From Ascaris suum (taxonomy: Eukaryota > Nematoda > Chromadorea > Rhabditida > Ascarididae): a DNA stretch of 64,000 nt. The stretch covers positions 1 to 64,000 of the forward strand of contig JACCHR010000027.1 of NCBI GenBank assembly GCA_013433145.1, read 5' to 3'. The stretch's first letter is position 1, and every line of letters begins with the position of its first letter. Below are positions 36,191-48,700 of this stretch, one piece after another. Below the pieces are notes generated by a model. It was not told the DNA's origin. It did no database searches and worked only from the letters and a program-made list of their open reading frames with translations. The position numbers and the translations under genes were made by a program.

Positions 36191-37239
36191 CCATCACCAC
36201 TCCTCCCATTCGATTTAACGACCAACAAAATCTGCAGATGAAATTACACCTGCAAAGAACGAATTTTACTATTTGAAAGATGAACTGTACCACAATTTTT
36301 CCTTACGGAAAATTTTTAAATTTGTGATATTTAACAGCTAAATACCACAGGTAGGCACAAGTCTTGCAAATGTGCTCTGTTTGATACCAGGAGAACCATA
36401 TCATGTGTGATCGCGAGGGGTGAGGTAGCAGTTTTAATCGATAGCAGTCATGGGGAAATTCGATCCTAAAATTCACCCTGCTTGAACTTTAGAAACCATT
36501 GAAAAACCTGTAATCCTTTCATTTTGTTTCTGATGTAAATAAGCATTGAAGAGTTCTTCAATTCCAATGAGTTGTTTCTCGGGACTCATCTCACCCGAGT
36601 CTCAGACCTCTTTTAAAATTTTCCACCCCCGAACTTTAGAGCACCACAGGAGAAAGTTTTATTTTTATTCCATATTATAAAATTGCGATATGGTTTCTTA
36701 CGATACATTCCATTCGATGATAACTTCCTTCTTATTGACGAGCATGAGCGGAGAATATGCACATACTGATGAATATACTCTTTAAATGTTGTCTTTTACA
36801 GTGTTCAATTCGGAGTTATTCCTATTTGAAGTGGTCTACCTGAGGATATGGTTCGGGCTTAGAAAGTTTCGATCCTCCAGAGTCGCCTTAATTCATTTGA
36901 TCTGAGAGCTGTTTCTGATTTTGTCTATGAAACAGCATAAGCATTCCCTCCCCACTTTATACTTCATATCCATTCCTTCTTCCTATCTTTGAATCCCAGC
37001 AATTTAATTACTAGTCTTTATCCATCTTTTATTTTCTTATTACTTTTGCATAAATATGCATATATACATATGTTTACGTCGGTGTCATGTTAGTATACGT
37101 TCTCACTGCCGCATGTTGATGCCCATCGAAGCTAAAGTTAAGAGCTCTTTGCGTTTAGTATGACCTGTGATGACCTCCAACACCCATATCTCAATTCGAG
37201 AGAAATTATATCCGGTCTTGCAGATCCTCAGGTGAAGCT

Positions 37240-37287
37240 GCTGGTTACAGTGACTTTGATGCTTGCTGGTTACAGTGACTTTGAAGC
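37240..37287. repeat. 25-bp tandem duplication, two copies
   Basis: The segment GCTGGTTACAGTGACTTTGA occurs at about 37240 and again 25 bases later, differing only near the end of the unit (TGCTT versus AGCT). Confidence 0.8.
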
Positions 37288-38732
37288 TATCTCACAACCG
37301 GTTCGATCTTCACTTCATGCACTTGTCACGTCGCAGAAACACCAACCTTCCGCCAAACAACCATAGGAACGGTGCAATCGCTTCAGACAGGATCATGTCA
37401 TCAGGTGTTCATTATTAATTTTTTGTGGTTCACGAAGGTGGCTGGTCAGATGAAGAGAATCGCAATAGCGGATATCGTGCCAGCGCCTCCGGCATGCTTC
37501 CCCACTCTTTCAACAAGGCACACCAGGAAAGTCGCAAGAGTGGGATTTAATCAGAGGGCGGGGCTTTTCTAAACCGCACTGCTACATTTAAGCCATATTG
37601 ATTGGTCGCTAACCTATCAGCGATTTTTGTATTACACTAAAGAACGGACTCTTTAACCAAAAAACGGCATTGATTGCAATGGAAAAACGAATGTTTTGTT
37701 GTGGAGGAGAGATCGTTACTAACCAAGAGCTAAACATCATTTTCAGTCATCTATGGCTGAATATCTATAAACCAAGATCAAGTAGTCCCCATCTGCGGAA
37801 CAGCTACGAAGTCGAGTCAATCCATTGAGAGGTCAAATAAGCCTATCGGAGGGTCAAAGGTCAAGTTGCATGAGTACCTGTCCACTCATGTAAATCCTTC
37901 ATCGAAGCCATTTCCTGTTGATTTTGATTGAAGACATAAAAAAACTCGGATCAAATTTCGAATTGGCCATTCAACTTCCGCCCACAATCAGAAATGAGTT
38001 GAAATATAAAAAATACTCCACAAACGGCAAAATTTTCGATTTTATTTTAGGCATTCACGAGTAAATATAAATTTCACATAAAACGATAAACGCAAACATC
38101 GAAATTCTTTTATTAATGTTGGAAAATTAATACAAAACAATGAATTCAATTTAAATAGGCAAAAAAATAAATAAATAAAATCCATCAAAATGTACGATAC
38201 GCAATTATGAAATCAATAAAGCCTCAAAAAGAATGGAAAAAAAAATGCGACAATAAATGCGATTATCATTTTTCCCCTTCCCCCCCCCCCTCCAATGTAG
38301 GGTACCAGCATACCCCACCTTGGTCTAATTTCGAGAGTTTCGAAGGATGCTTGGGTTATAAGTGGAATATTTCGACCCTCCAGAAATTCCCCAGTAAACT
38401 TCTCAAACAAGGAAAGAAGCAGCCTAAATGGGATATGCAAATAAACGCCCACAATCACTTTCTGACGGCACAAATATGCTTGCGTACTTCGAAACGTACA
38501 TTCACACCCCATCTAAGCAGCCGCTAATCACAAAAAAAAGCAGCGGTGATCTGAACGTGTGCGCACAGAATGCTTAAACGCGGGGGTCGTTTGAGACAAC
38601 ATGAACGCGGGAGCAGGGTTGAACATGTGAGCAGAGGCGGGTTAAACCCGGCCTTGTTCCTCGAAGCGTCGCTTGTAAACGCGGCGGTCTAGCCAGCATT
38701 GGGCCTAAGCGATTTTCATCTAGCACAGATTA

Positions 38733-38775
38733 AACTCGGCTCTGTTCCTGGTCGTGACCGGAACCGAGCCAAGTT
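38733..38775. repeat. Imperfect foldback, about 20-bp arms
   Basis: AACTCGGCTCTGTTCCTGGT is followed after a short spacer by a segment whose reverse complement is AACTTGGCTCGGTTCCGGT. This gives an imperfect hairpin with about three mismatches and a one-base gap. It lies in a patch (38560-38780) that is GC-richer than its surroundings. It could be the remnant of a small foldback element. Confidence 0.5.
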
Positions 38776-41015
38776 TCAACAAGTTACGAAAAATCTCTGA
38801 AATCTCCGGTTACAAAAAATCCTCTCAGCTTTTAACGAAAATAGCTCATCGCGGACCAGAAATCTTGAAGCATTGCATTGCTGGCTTTCCATAACTTCCT
38901 CAACAACCTCTGAAGACCTATCAAAAAAGCGAATTATTGAAATTCCCTATGTTTAAAAATAACGCAGTGATGGATTAAGGAATGAAACAGCATTGCCATT
39001 CCCTGCATGACCGGTTCACTGAGCTTCCGAAAAACGAGTTTTACTTGTTCCGTTAAAAAAATATTTCAAAGGAGAAAGTTCTTTTATCCAGAGAAAATAG
39101 GAAAGTTTTCTGATTTTCAAAGGAGGTATTTCTTGTCGTTTTGTTGTAATTTGTTAACACAGTTGACGCGCTCGATGAATTCTCTCTAAACATTCATCAG
39201 TTTACTTCCGCTCATTGGAATTCACTTCAAATGGTTAGATTTAATTTGATGGTTATCCAGTAAGGATTACAGAACACTCATTTTCACCAAGTTCCATCAA
39301 AGGCATAGACCCGCTTGATTTGCCATTAAAAATTTCGCACAATGATATTAATTGGGTTGAAAATTTTTTTAATAGTAACGCAAATGACGCACATTAAAGT
39401 GGAAAAATTATGGAAAGTCGGAAAAACAACGCAATATTTTCATACTGAAACTCTTAACAGCTAGAATTTTTGGATGAAGTGGCTACAGCGCTGATGCTAC
39501 ATCCTCTCCAACGCCTATATATTCTTGTACTGGGATCACTACTCATCTGCAACACACTGGTCACGTCCTGTAAATTTTACTATTCCTATTTGCACGCATC
39601 AAAAATTAGAGATTCGATTTCAGTAAACCTTGGACAATATAACGGGACTCGTAGTTTTTGAGCTTCATATCCTTTTCTGGGAAAGGGAAGGGTGGGGGAA
39701 CGAGCCGCCATGCTGGAGAGTAATGATCCTCTTTTCTTTTTCCTTATTTTGGAGAGGAGAAAAGTGGCAAAGATGCCAGTGCTATGAAAAACATCTGGAC
39801 CGTGAGAGATGTCGATCAGGAGCATGGAAATCAGGAGGGGAAGCCATTAATACTCAAACGAGACGAGATATGGGCTCATGGAAGAAAAAGGTGCTTTTTG
39901 AACAGGAGGTCGAGAGAACACTTGTCCTTTTCAACCAAGGAATTTACATACTGCCACTGCCAAATAACCACAGAATTTGCGTCAACCAATTATTGCATTG
40001 CAAGCAAAATACAGTGCAACTGCTAAAGCAATATGCGCACACCAAGCAAGCGAAAAAACTCCTGCTGTCAGCTATCGTAACCTACAGTGTGCGAAACACT
40101 GTTATAGGGCTACACCATGCGTGCAGCAAAAACTCTCAAAAAATTCGAATTTGTTGCTTTTTTGCTCATTGCCGACCCGATTATGGGACAACGCAAGCTG
40201 GTTACTTTACCGAGGACTAGTCAGCTGGAAGCTGCAAAACGTTAGGCACTTAGCCGCTGCTCCTAGCGACCAATGCTTTTCTTGCCACTGTCAGGACGTC
40301 GTTCACACGCTAACCGCTGTTTTTCGGCATACGAGAATTCATATACGCTCTACTTCGTTTTCATTTCCTGCTATATTTTGAGCTGAATGAAGCTAGCTGA
40401 AAATATTTTTGGATAGTTTCGATACGAAAACTTGTTGAACACCATGAAGGCGAAACGAGGATTAGCCTTCAAAATTGTAATTGCCAAGACTTAAGAACCG
40501 AGAAAAAATTCCCCTGCAACACCCCAGCTAACCAACTTCTCAAGAAATTATCAGCTAACCTATGGCTTAACTGATGTTCTTTCTGCATCACTCTCTTGAC
40601 ATACTTGCTTTTTTCCATTTACTGCACTCGCTTTGAAATTGTTGCGGGGTTCTTCCCAACGCTCGACCGTCGATACTGGATCGTGCAAGGATGCCGATCT
40701 ATTCATAAGTGGCTACTAGTAATTAAAATTTAGAAATTTCCGCCCCAGATTGGATTTGCTATAGCATGTTTATGATAACAAACGAGTGCTTTGAATCTGT
40801 TCCAGGATTTCTCTGCATGTAGGAGGATTCGGATATACCGCACTTTGTTTTTGAGTTAATTGTAAACGATACCATATTTTATCGAATGACTATCATAAGT
40901 AGTACAGAAATCCTGCGTATCAACAGTTAAAAGACAACGATGATGCTATGACGGGATCGCACTCCCTTCAAAGATTGGGACCAAGATATGCTGAACACTT
41001 TTGAACAGAAATATT

Positions 41016-41953
41016 CTAGGCCATCTGCAAAACGATATCGGATTTTGACAGCTCACCTGAACTAGTCGGCGTTGTGTTCAAAAGTGATTTCTTGGCTTTG
41101 GCGATAAACTCGTCCTTATCAAAACAGGTAGAAATAAAGGTGACTATAACTGGCACCTTGCTTACTCGGGATAGTGAAACCGAGTGGGATAAAAGTAGGT
41201 ACGGTGTTTTCCAGACGTAGTCCAAGAGATGTTTCTAAGTATACTGTCAAAGCATGACACCGATGTCCACAACAGACAGCATGAAAGTAACGAACAGGGC
41301 ACACAACGAATGCGACAATCTTCGCTATCTTTCTGGACAGTGCATAGCCCAAAGAATGAATTAAGAAAAAAAAATAAACTAAGGGCTTAGTTGGCATAGA
41401 TGAACTTCAACCTTTTCCCAGGGATTTCTTTAGACAATAAAGACTCCCCTCATCTTCGCGCATGAGCCATGGGGCTTTCAGGAAGCACTCGCAATTTTTC
41501 AAAACTAGGGATATTTATGGATATGAGATAGAATGTTGTAAGACAATATTTATGGACAGAATAGTTATGGATATGTGCCTTTCACAAAGTTCAAATTACA
41601 CGTATATCCCAGAAAAGAGGAAGAAAACTTGGCAGAGAGCGCGTATCCGTAGACACCAACATGCTGTCGCTTTACGTCTATTTGCATCTTCGAATTCCCT
41701 AGCAATTTGTGGAGTGCTCAGATACGTAATAAAATCACTCCGTTCCTTTTCCAGGAAGCGACTTATAGCGCGCAGCTTCCAAACGACAATTATCTCAAAA
41801 ACATTGACCAATATGAATCATGGACAATTGAATTACCACTCGCTAAAATCCGTCACTAACACTGAACAATAACCAACTGCGTTTTGGGTGCTATGAAAAC
41901 ACAGGCCATTCTGCAACTTATCCCAGAGAATATTATTTTCCAATTCCGCGCCG
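41016..41953 (-). other. Possible exons of an unidentified minus-strand gene
   Basis: Three stretches read like protein on the minus strand, in gene order. (1) 41874-41953 follows a strong TTGTTTTCAG acceptor and encodes GAELENNILWDKLQ and onward, with a weak GTTATT donor. (2) 41676-41775 encodes 33 residues rich in charged amino acids, including RFLEKERSDFITYL and PQIAREFEDANRR, before a GTAAAG donor. (3) 41016-41114 follows GATAAG and encodes DEFIAKAKKSLLN through to a TAG stop. The phases of 2 and 3 do not join directly, so an exon is missing or one piece is not real. No family is recognised. The piece lies between the RME-6 3' end and the telomere, on the same strand. Some ORFs here on the + strand (41462-41872) are judged to be shadows. 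Confidence 0.22.
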
Positions 41954-42622
41954 CTGAAAACAACTCTCTTTCAAATCATTATTTTCAACCAGGAATCTCG
42001 TCCTAACTGTCCCCGGTTTCCTCTTCCATAAAAGCACTAATGGATCACGAATAACATTTAATATTGCCCAGTATTCTGTTATATACACTTGTGAACATAT
42101 AACACATATCAAATACGAGCGGTCGTATCCTCCTTCAAGGATGCTCGAACTCACGTTCATGTAAACATGCGTTCTCTACATTCATGTAAACAGAAATATA
42201 GGCAAACAGAACTCGCAAAACTTTTACATACAAAACGTCTTCTGAATTGTCGAAAAGATAAAAATGTGGATAGAACAACGCATGCAGCGGCAATCATTGA
42301 ACTGTGATTAGCTCATATACAAAACACATCGAAAATAAGCCGTCGAACATACACCAACTAATCTTTATGCACAGCGATATTTTTATATTTGGACTCACAA
42401 CTCCAAATACAATGCGCTGAAATAGAATCATATACCTCTATTTCCAAACATTGAAAAACAAAAATTGCGATTTCAACAAATGCCTCGTTTCTCAGTAGGC
42501 AATTTCGTCGAGGAGTGAAAACATTCGCAAGTGAAATATATCGGCTCTTTGCAAAAGCAAACTTTACAATTATTAACACCTTTTTGTCATAACCTTTCAC
42601 CTTCAACACTCGTCGTTGTTGT
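41954..42622 (-). other. RME-6 3' flank / probable 3' UTR
   Basis: This AT-rich sequence follows the RME-6 stop codon on the minus strand. I see no canonical AATAAA within the first 200 bases after the stop, so the poly(A) site cannot be placed. An ORF at 42358-42609 on the minus strand lies wholly in this flank and shows no protein family. Confidence 0.5.
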
Positions 42623-42769
42623 TTAAAAATGATGGTGATTTAGCAATGTCTTGATGAACTCAACGGCACTCGTGAACTGTGCCCACCAATAGGCTTCCGC
42701 ACCCTCCATTCGATTACTATAGAAGCCATTAATATATTGGATATTTGACAGTAGTGCCTGCGGGTTTGC
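42623..42769 (-). CDS. rme-6: RME-6 last coding exon (VPS9 C-terminus, stop)
   Basis: The exon follows an ATTCATTTCAG acceptor and encodes 48 residues then [20 protein letters not shown] matches the VPS9 core helix of GAPVD1 and Rabex-5, and [15 protein letters not shown] matches the last VPS9 helix. In Rabex-5 a Tyr and a Thr three residues later in this helix contact RAB5. Here the Tyr is kept and the Thr position is Ala; as I recall it, the vertebrate GAPVD1 residue is also not Thr. The protein ends with LLNHHHF, a few residues past the domain. It starts in phase 0. Confidence 0.96.
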   Translation of the reverse strand, partial: ANPQALLSNIQYINGFYSNRMEGAEAYWWAQFTSAVEFIKTLLNHHHF

Positions 42770-45700
42770 CTGAAATGAATTAATTCCTAATTGGACAGTG
42801 TTCTAGTTAAGGCGAATTTCAAACGGCAACCTCCGACGTCAAAATGATTCAAAAGAGAACGACGCCATCATCCAAATGTATACCCTAACCGCGAGATCTA
42901 CGACACGACAAAATGGAAGTGGTGAGAAGAAACAGATTACTAGGAAGGAGTTGCCACTGGAACTTGAAAAACGGCAAAACGATGTTAGGACGATCAGCCT
43001 TACCTGGATGAGCACATAGACAAGTACAGGAGTGATGTCGTCGGCGGAAGCTGCCCCTCTCTCGGCGGCCAGGGAGATAAGATTCTCGATCGTTTCGCAA
43101 CAACGTACCACACAGGCCATTTTGTCGCGAGGCGACTTGTACGCGTTTATAATAGCGATCTCAGCCTGCGCTGAAGGCCATGGGCATTCACCGTGAAAAC
43201 GCTAAACAAAGCTCCCTTGTTCACTGCTGCTTAAAAGCAAAATGAACTGTGTATGTGCAACTAGTTCAGAAATCTGCTCGTGATAATAACGTGCATTTCA
43301 AAGAGCTTATTTTTTCGAGCAGGAAATCGGAACGGGAGAGAAAAAGAACAAATAAAAATTGGACAGGAACGTCGCATTAAATAAATCATACCGAAGGGAT
43401 GCGCAGTTCGGAGTGGTCGGGTGTCGTCACTTGTGCCAGCTTCCTCAAGGATCTGTGAAAGACACTGAAAAAACTGAAGTATGAGAGCACCTTACATTCT
43501 TATTTCAGTTTAGTGGGATCACAAAAATCTAAATCATGAAATAACCATCGAATTTATCTCCTTCATTTTTCATCCATGGGAACCGGATCAGGGTCCACCC
43601 AATTATATTAGGTATACGGTTTGACCATATCTGTTCCGAGCATCTACCCGCCAAACGAATTCTGACAATGACTGCACCTTCCGTTATGTAATGCTCGGCG
43701 ATCTAACAAGAAGGCACAGTACGAACCTATCTCTGCATTGGTCGGCATCGCCATTAGGATAGAGAGCCAGGACGTAGACCTGTGCCATGAGCGAGCGCTC
43801 GAGGCTTTTGCGTGCATAGGCGAGCATCTCCGTGTCAGCGTGTTTCCACATTGCCTCCATAGGCATACGGGCGTACAGCATCGAAAGAGTGCGCTCCACC
43901 GTATCTGTTCTTTCATCCTAAATTGCAAACAGTTCTATTTAGATTGGGAAGTACCCTGCTGGGCAAGATAAAATGAGCCTTTTGCAAAGTAATGTAGTGC
44001 TAATAAAACGCAACCCTCGATATCACCTCTGAAGATGCAAATATACTGATAATGATGGGACCAAGAATCATTTTAGCAACCGCGCTCGAAAGCCTTCATA
44101 TTTGAGACATGAGGGTGATCCGCAAACTCATAAGAACATTCCTGCAAAGTCACCAAAAAGCATCCCTCAATAGCCAGCCTTCATTTTCAACCCAGTTCTC
44201 ACAATAAAATTCTCCTACCCTCACAGTTAAGAACTCTAATCATTAAATCTAATGGTTATTCCATCGCTTTTGGATGGGCTTCTCTGAAGTGCCGGGATGG
44301 GCTTCTCTACAACTCAGAGTGGTCATTTAAGAATATCCTGTTACCCAGTTCTGTAATCAAAAGCCCCTTTTGTAAACACGACGACAATCTGAGTGCTTCC
44401 AGAGTGCGCGCACAAGGTTACGAGTGTTCTTGCCCTATGAGACCATTTCAACATGACATCAAGCTCCCTCATATTGAAAACCTCATCTGCAAAATCTACC
44501 ACCGAAAAGACCTCACGCAACGAACGAAAACAGTCCGTGGATAATAGTTTTTTTGCGAGTAAACAAAGTTGGAAAAAACCTGGAGAATTTGGCGGCACAC
44601 TCAAAAATGCTTAGAACCACACGCCCGCCATTACTATGGTGCTACTTTTAGAAATAAAGACGATAACACTTACTGATAAGAAATATGAGTAATAGCAAGC
44701 AGGCAGTGCTGGCAATTATAACCACCCATTCCACATAGTAGATGATACTGATATACAATGGCTAGTGCTGAACACAGTAGCAAAGTAGTAGCTTGAAGTA
44801 CTGATAAACGATCCAGTTAGCAACAATAGTGAGCAGTGAGTAGCAGACGACGAGCCTATACACCAAGGGCGGCGATTAACGAAAAGGCAGGATAATGCCC
44901 CTGTATGCAAGATGAAAGGTGATTTGATTGGAATCAAGCCTTTCTACAAATATTTCTTTTGATGAGATTCAATCAGTGTAAAATGAAAACTCAAAAAGCC
45001 CAACATATCTGCAACTGCAGCCAAACCTGTAACTTTTTTCGAAGTTGGTCGATGAACGTAAGTATGGTCTAAGGAGTTGTTCTGTAATGTACAATGTGCT
45101 AAAAAAATTTCATAATTCTAGTTTTTGCGGCCCTTAACTGAAATTATATGTATGTTTCGTTCGCTTGTAAAGGTCATGTGGAAGGCCATACCAATGCATT
45201 CGCTCTAGCCCGCTCCTTCTACTCGTCATTCATCTGCACCAGGAATTTTCTTGCCACTGAACGACTGTTGTCATCGTTTTTTCCCAACAGACCTACCAGG
45301 CAATACTTGTGGATTTAGTGAAAATCATTGTTTCTATGTAAGCTTACTGGCATGCCAGCTATAGAGGTGAATGTTGCCTTGGATGTGCACTTCATACAAA
45401 CTCCAACTTCCCGAAGCAATAACGCCTCCTGAAAGCCTCGTTTTTCCGAGAGAAAATTTTGCGATAAGTGGTTACCCCTTCGATTCCTTAGACAGAATCC
45501 GCTATATACCTGTGATAAAATTTGCGTTATTCTGTGAAAAAAGTTAGAAGGACCAAACACCTGTGCTTTCAACAGTTGGAAATCGGCCGTGAAACGACGG
45601 AGATGTATGTCGCGTTGTTCTAAGTAGAAACGAACAAGCACTTCGACGAGACATTCCACCGTCAGCGATTTCTCCCTTAAATGTTTCAATCTCAAAACAT

Positions 45701-48700
45701 ATTAAGGTGCAAAAACTTGAAGACTTAGGTCATGTTAAATAATAACTGAGCGTTCCAACCACCAGGCACTTATTGATAAAAGATTACAAGAAAGTCTTCA
45801 GCAATTCAAGCTGACCAACTTTTGTTTCGCAGCGAATGTTGCAATCCTATACATTTTAAAAGATATCACTACTCATCTCTTGCCCATTATTCTTATTCAA
45901 CTGTCACATACGCAACACAACGAGCAGCAATACTCACATCGCATAAGACACACAACAATCAACAACTTGCGCATAAGAATGACCTTAACCAGTTTTTCCC
46001 CTCCTCCATCCCTGGTCACCAATCTTTTAACATGCAATTTTTCAAGCCCTTTAAATGGCCATAACTTGCAAAGTTGGCCCAAAGAATCGCCCTATGGTAT
46101 GATTATACAAATCAAATTTCAGAACTCCAATCTCGGCAGTCTTCCAAGTTGGAACTATCGAATAGCTACATGTGCAGCTTCAAGTCCGCAAATTTGCGTT
46201 TAATTTGCCAAAAGAGGTGGAATTAATACATCCAGTTGCAAATACGGTTACTGCAAGGGTGTATATAAGAGATCTCGAAAACAAAGGATTATGAGCTATG
46301 TGAACCAAGTGATAACTGGAAAGAACAAGTTGAAGTACGTTTTTTAAAGGCCGACGAGTCAACCCTATGCACTGATTGTCTGATAAGGAGGCCTAAGCAC
46401 CTACAACTGCCAAGTTCATCTACAATGCACGATTCCACGCAGCCGAATTGATCTAAAATGGTAGAGAAAGGTTGCATGCAGCTGTGATGCACAGCTATTA
46501 CCAATCCATACTGAAGCGAGGTAACATCACGCCACTGTCAGAATGAGCGGATGTATGACAACCTACCTCTGAAGACGACTCGACAGCTTCTCCAGGTAGG
46601 AACGAAGTTGGAGAAGAGTGAGCCTCGACTGTTGCAGGTAAAGCAGGTATGCGGTACGTTTGCGATGTTCATCTTTTAACGTCCTCAATAATTTATGCAC
46701 CCTAAACGACATTCTGATTTGAAATAATACTCAGTTCGATTACGGCACTGAATAGTCCTGACAATCCTCTAATTAAACAGGACAACTGGCCACCTGGAAA
46801 ACTTCGGTACCGCTAGTTTGGTACGTGACAGTTGCACAAAAACTTGCGAATAAAGGGCGATGAATCATTCACGCGTTGATTGCGGACTATACTGATGACG
46901 GATCTTTCTTTCACAATCAGACAATTACTAGAAGGGACACAATCCGAATTTGATAATGAAAACTCGCCCAGTTCGTCTTCACAAATTCATGGAATAGCTG
47001 CTATGCGAATACTACATTGAATACTTGCACGAGTACTTACCGAATAGTAGCAATACAACGAATACTACAGTGAATACAGTGAATACTTAATTAATGGTGA
47101 GAAAAATTCTCCTCCTCGCTTCGGCTATGATATCCTGGATACTTTTAGCTCTCTTCGCCTTCCAATCTTAACAAATCGAGATTCCTTCACTCCCCCTACG
47201 TTGCATAGTTTTCGTCTCATATTAAGAAATGACAGTCATGTCTCTAACAGCTGGAAATGCTATCTCAAGATTTCATCTCAAGTTTTTTAAAGACGCAATT
47301 TCGAGCAGTATAAAATATTTCCCAACTTCTTTCGATAATCGATGCAAGCACGTGTTCACTACGTGCGGTGTGCATCGAAATACCCAAATATTTTTTTCTT
47401 CTTTCCTGTAGCCTTTGCTTTGCGAGTTATGACATTTGGAACATTTGGCGTAACACATTTTTGGGCCGATAAATCGCAAAATAAATCCACATAACAATTT
47501 GAAACAACCGACAACTGCCCAAAAATTAGCCGAAGACTTTCATTTACGTTCGTTCTGAAGAAAATGTTTTGCTTCAGTATTTCTGCTTCAGTACCTCAGA
47601 CGCTACTTTGCAGACCCATCTGTCACTTTAAAAATATCGAGGAGTCGTCGATTGACTTGAACTAAAAATCCGATTTGCTGGCCTGGTAAGTGAATATTGC
47701 AACATGCATTTTGAATCGAACATAACGGAGATGTTGTAAAGCAGTAGAACCGAAAAGTTTTAGCTGGTGAAATAATCTGGCGCATAAATGGCAACGGTAG
47801 TCACGAATAAGAATATATTATGTTAATATTCGGAAAGTCCTCATTTAATCAGCTTGCATCCTTTTCAAAGATGCAGCCATCTGAATGAAACTTTGCATAC
47901 ATGGCACATTAAGAAGGGTAATCACGAATAAGAATATATTATGTTAATATTCGGAAAGTCCTCATTTAATCAGCTTGTACTCTTTTCAAAGATGCAGCCA
48001 TCTGAATGAAACTTTGCATACATGGCACATTAAGAAGGGGCACATCCCAAAATTTGCATGCTTTCGAAATGAAAAATCGCGTATTTTACGGTATAAACGA
48101 AATACATCGAAATATCTGATATATCAATCCACTTGGCTGCTCAACAGCTATCTAACTTACATACCATAGAAGTTGAAAGTCGGTTAATATTCAAGTGCAA
48201 AAATAGGAAATCATCTAGAAAACATAAACGAAATAATGCACCTGACATGACGAACTCACGGAGGAAGGGCATGCGTGCGAACGATGCCACATGAATTTTG
48301 GTAATTGATGTGCAACATGTAATCTGCCATACTGTATGTTGTACATCAGTTGCTTGGACCAAAAATCCACCTTTCATGTGCAGTTTCTATGATGACAAAG
48401 GTTTACCCAGGGTCCTTTCAGAAACTTCTATCAAAAGAATGTCACCGACTTCAGGAGTTGTAATATCAGCTAAGTGTGCTTTCGAGGACCAAATCTGACA
48501 GCGTTGGCGTCCTCTGCTGACACACGTAAGAAGGTACTTCTGAACGTCCACTGGCACTTAATGCAAGTCTACAGTCTTTAAGTTTGATTACAGTGACTCA
48601 GGCAGATGCGCTACAGTTCAATCTGTGGAAGAAAATGCTAGCTGTCCTACTCATAAAAGGTACGCTGCTCAGGTAAACACGCCTAAGTGGCTGCATTGAG

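Larger units (their letters stand above)
31755..41015. other. Subtelomeric region with no supportable gene
   Basis: No exon set with recognisable protein similarity was found on either strand. Open frames exist (for example 32031-32351 +, 106 codons; 32970-33224 - and 32986-33261 + on opposite strands; 39630-40220 +, 196 codons). They lack a recognisable family, a convincing splice pattern or an exclusive strand. At this base composition, open frames of about 100 codons are expected by chance in 32 kb, while the 196-codon frame is a little longer than expected. The region has a 19-base A run (34973-34991), a GC-richer patch near 32540-32700, pyrimidine-rich tracts and foldbacks listed separately. 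Small or fast-evolving genes could be missed. Confidence 0.6.

Noticed and set aside
39630..40220. 196-codon + strand ORF
   Set aside because: Its composition is not clearly protein-like (Trp/Cys/His-rich, no domain). Overlapping frames on both strands are also open and no family was recognised. Length alone is only marginally unusual.
44341..44604. 87-codon minus ORF in an RME-6 intron as an extra exon
   Set aside because: The flanking exons (45561 and 43917) join directly in phase and match GAPVD1 without a gap, so no exon is needed there.
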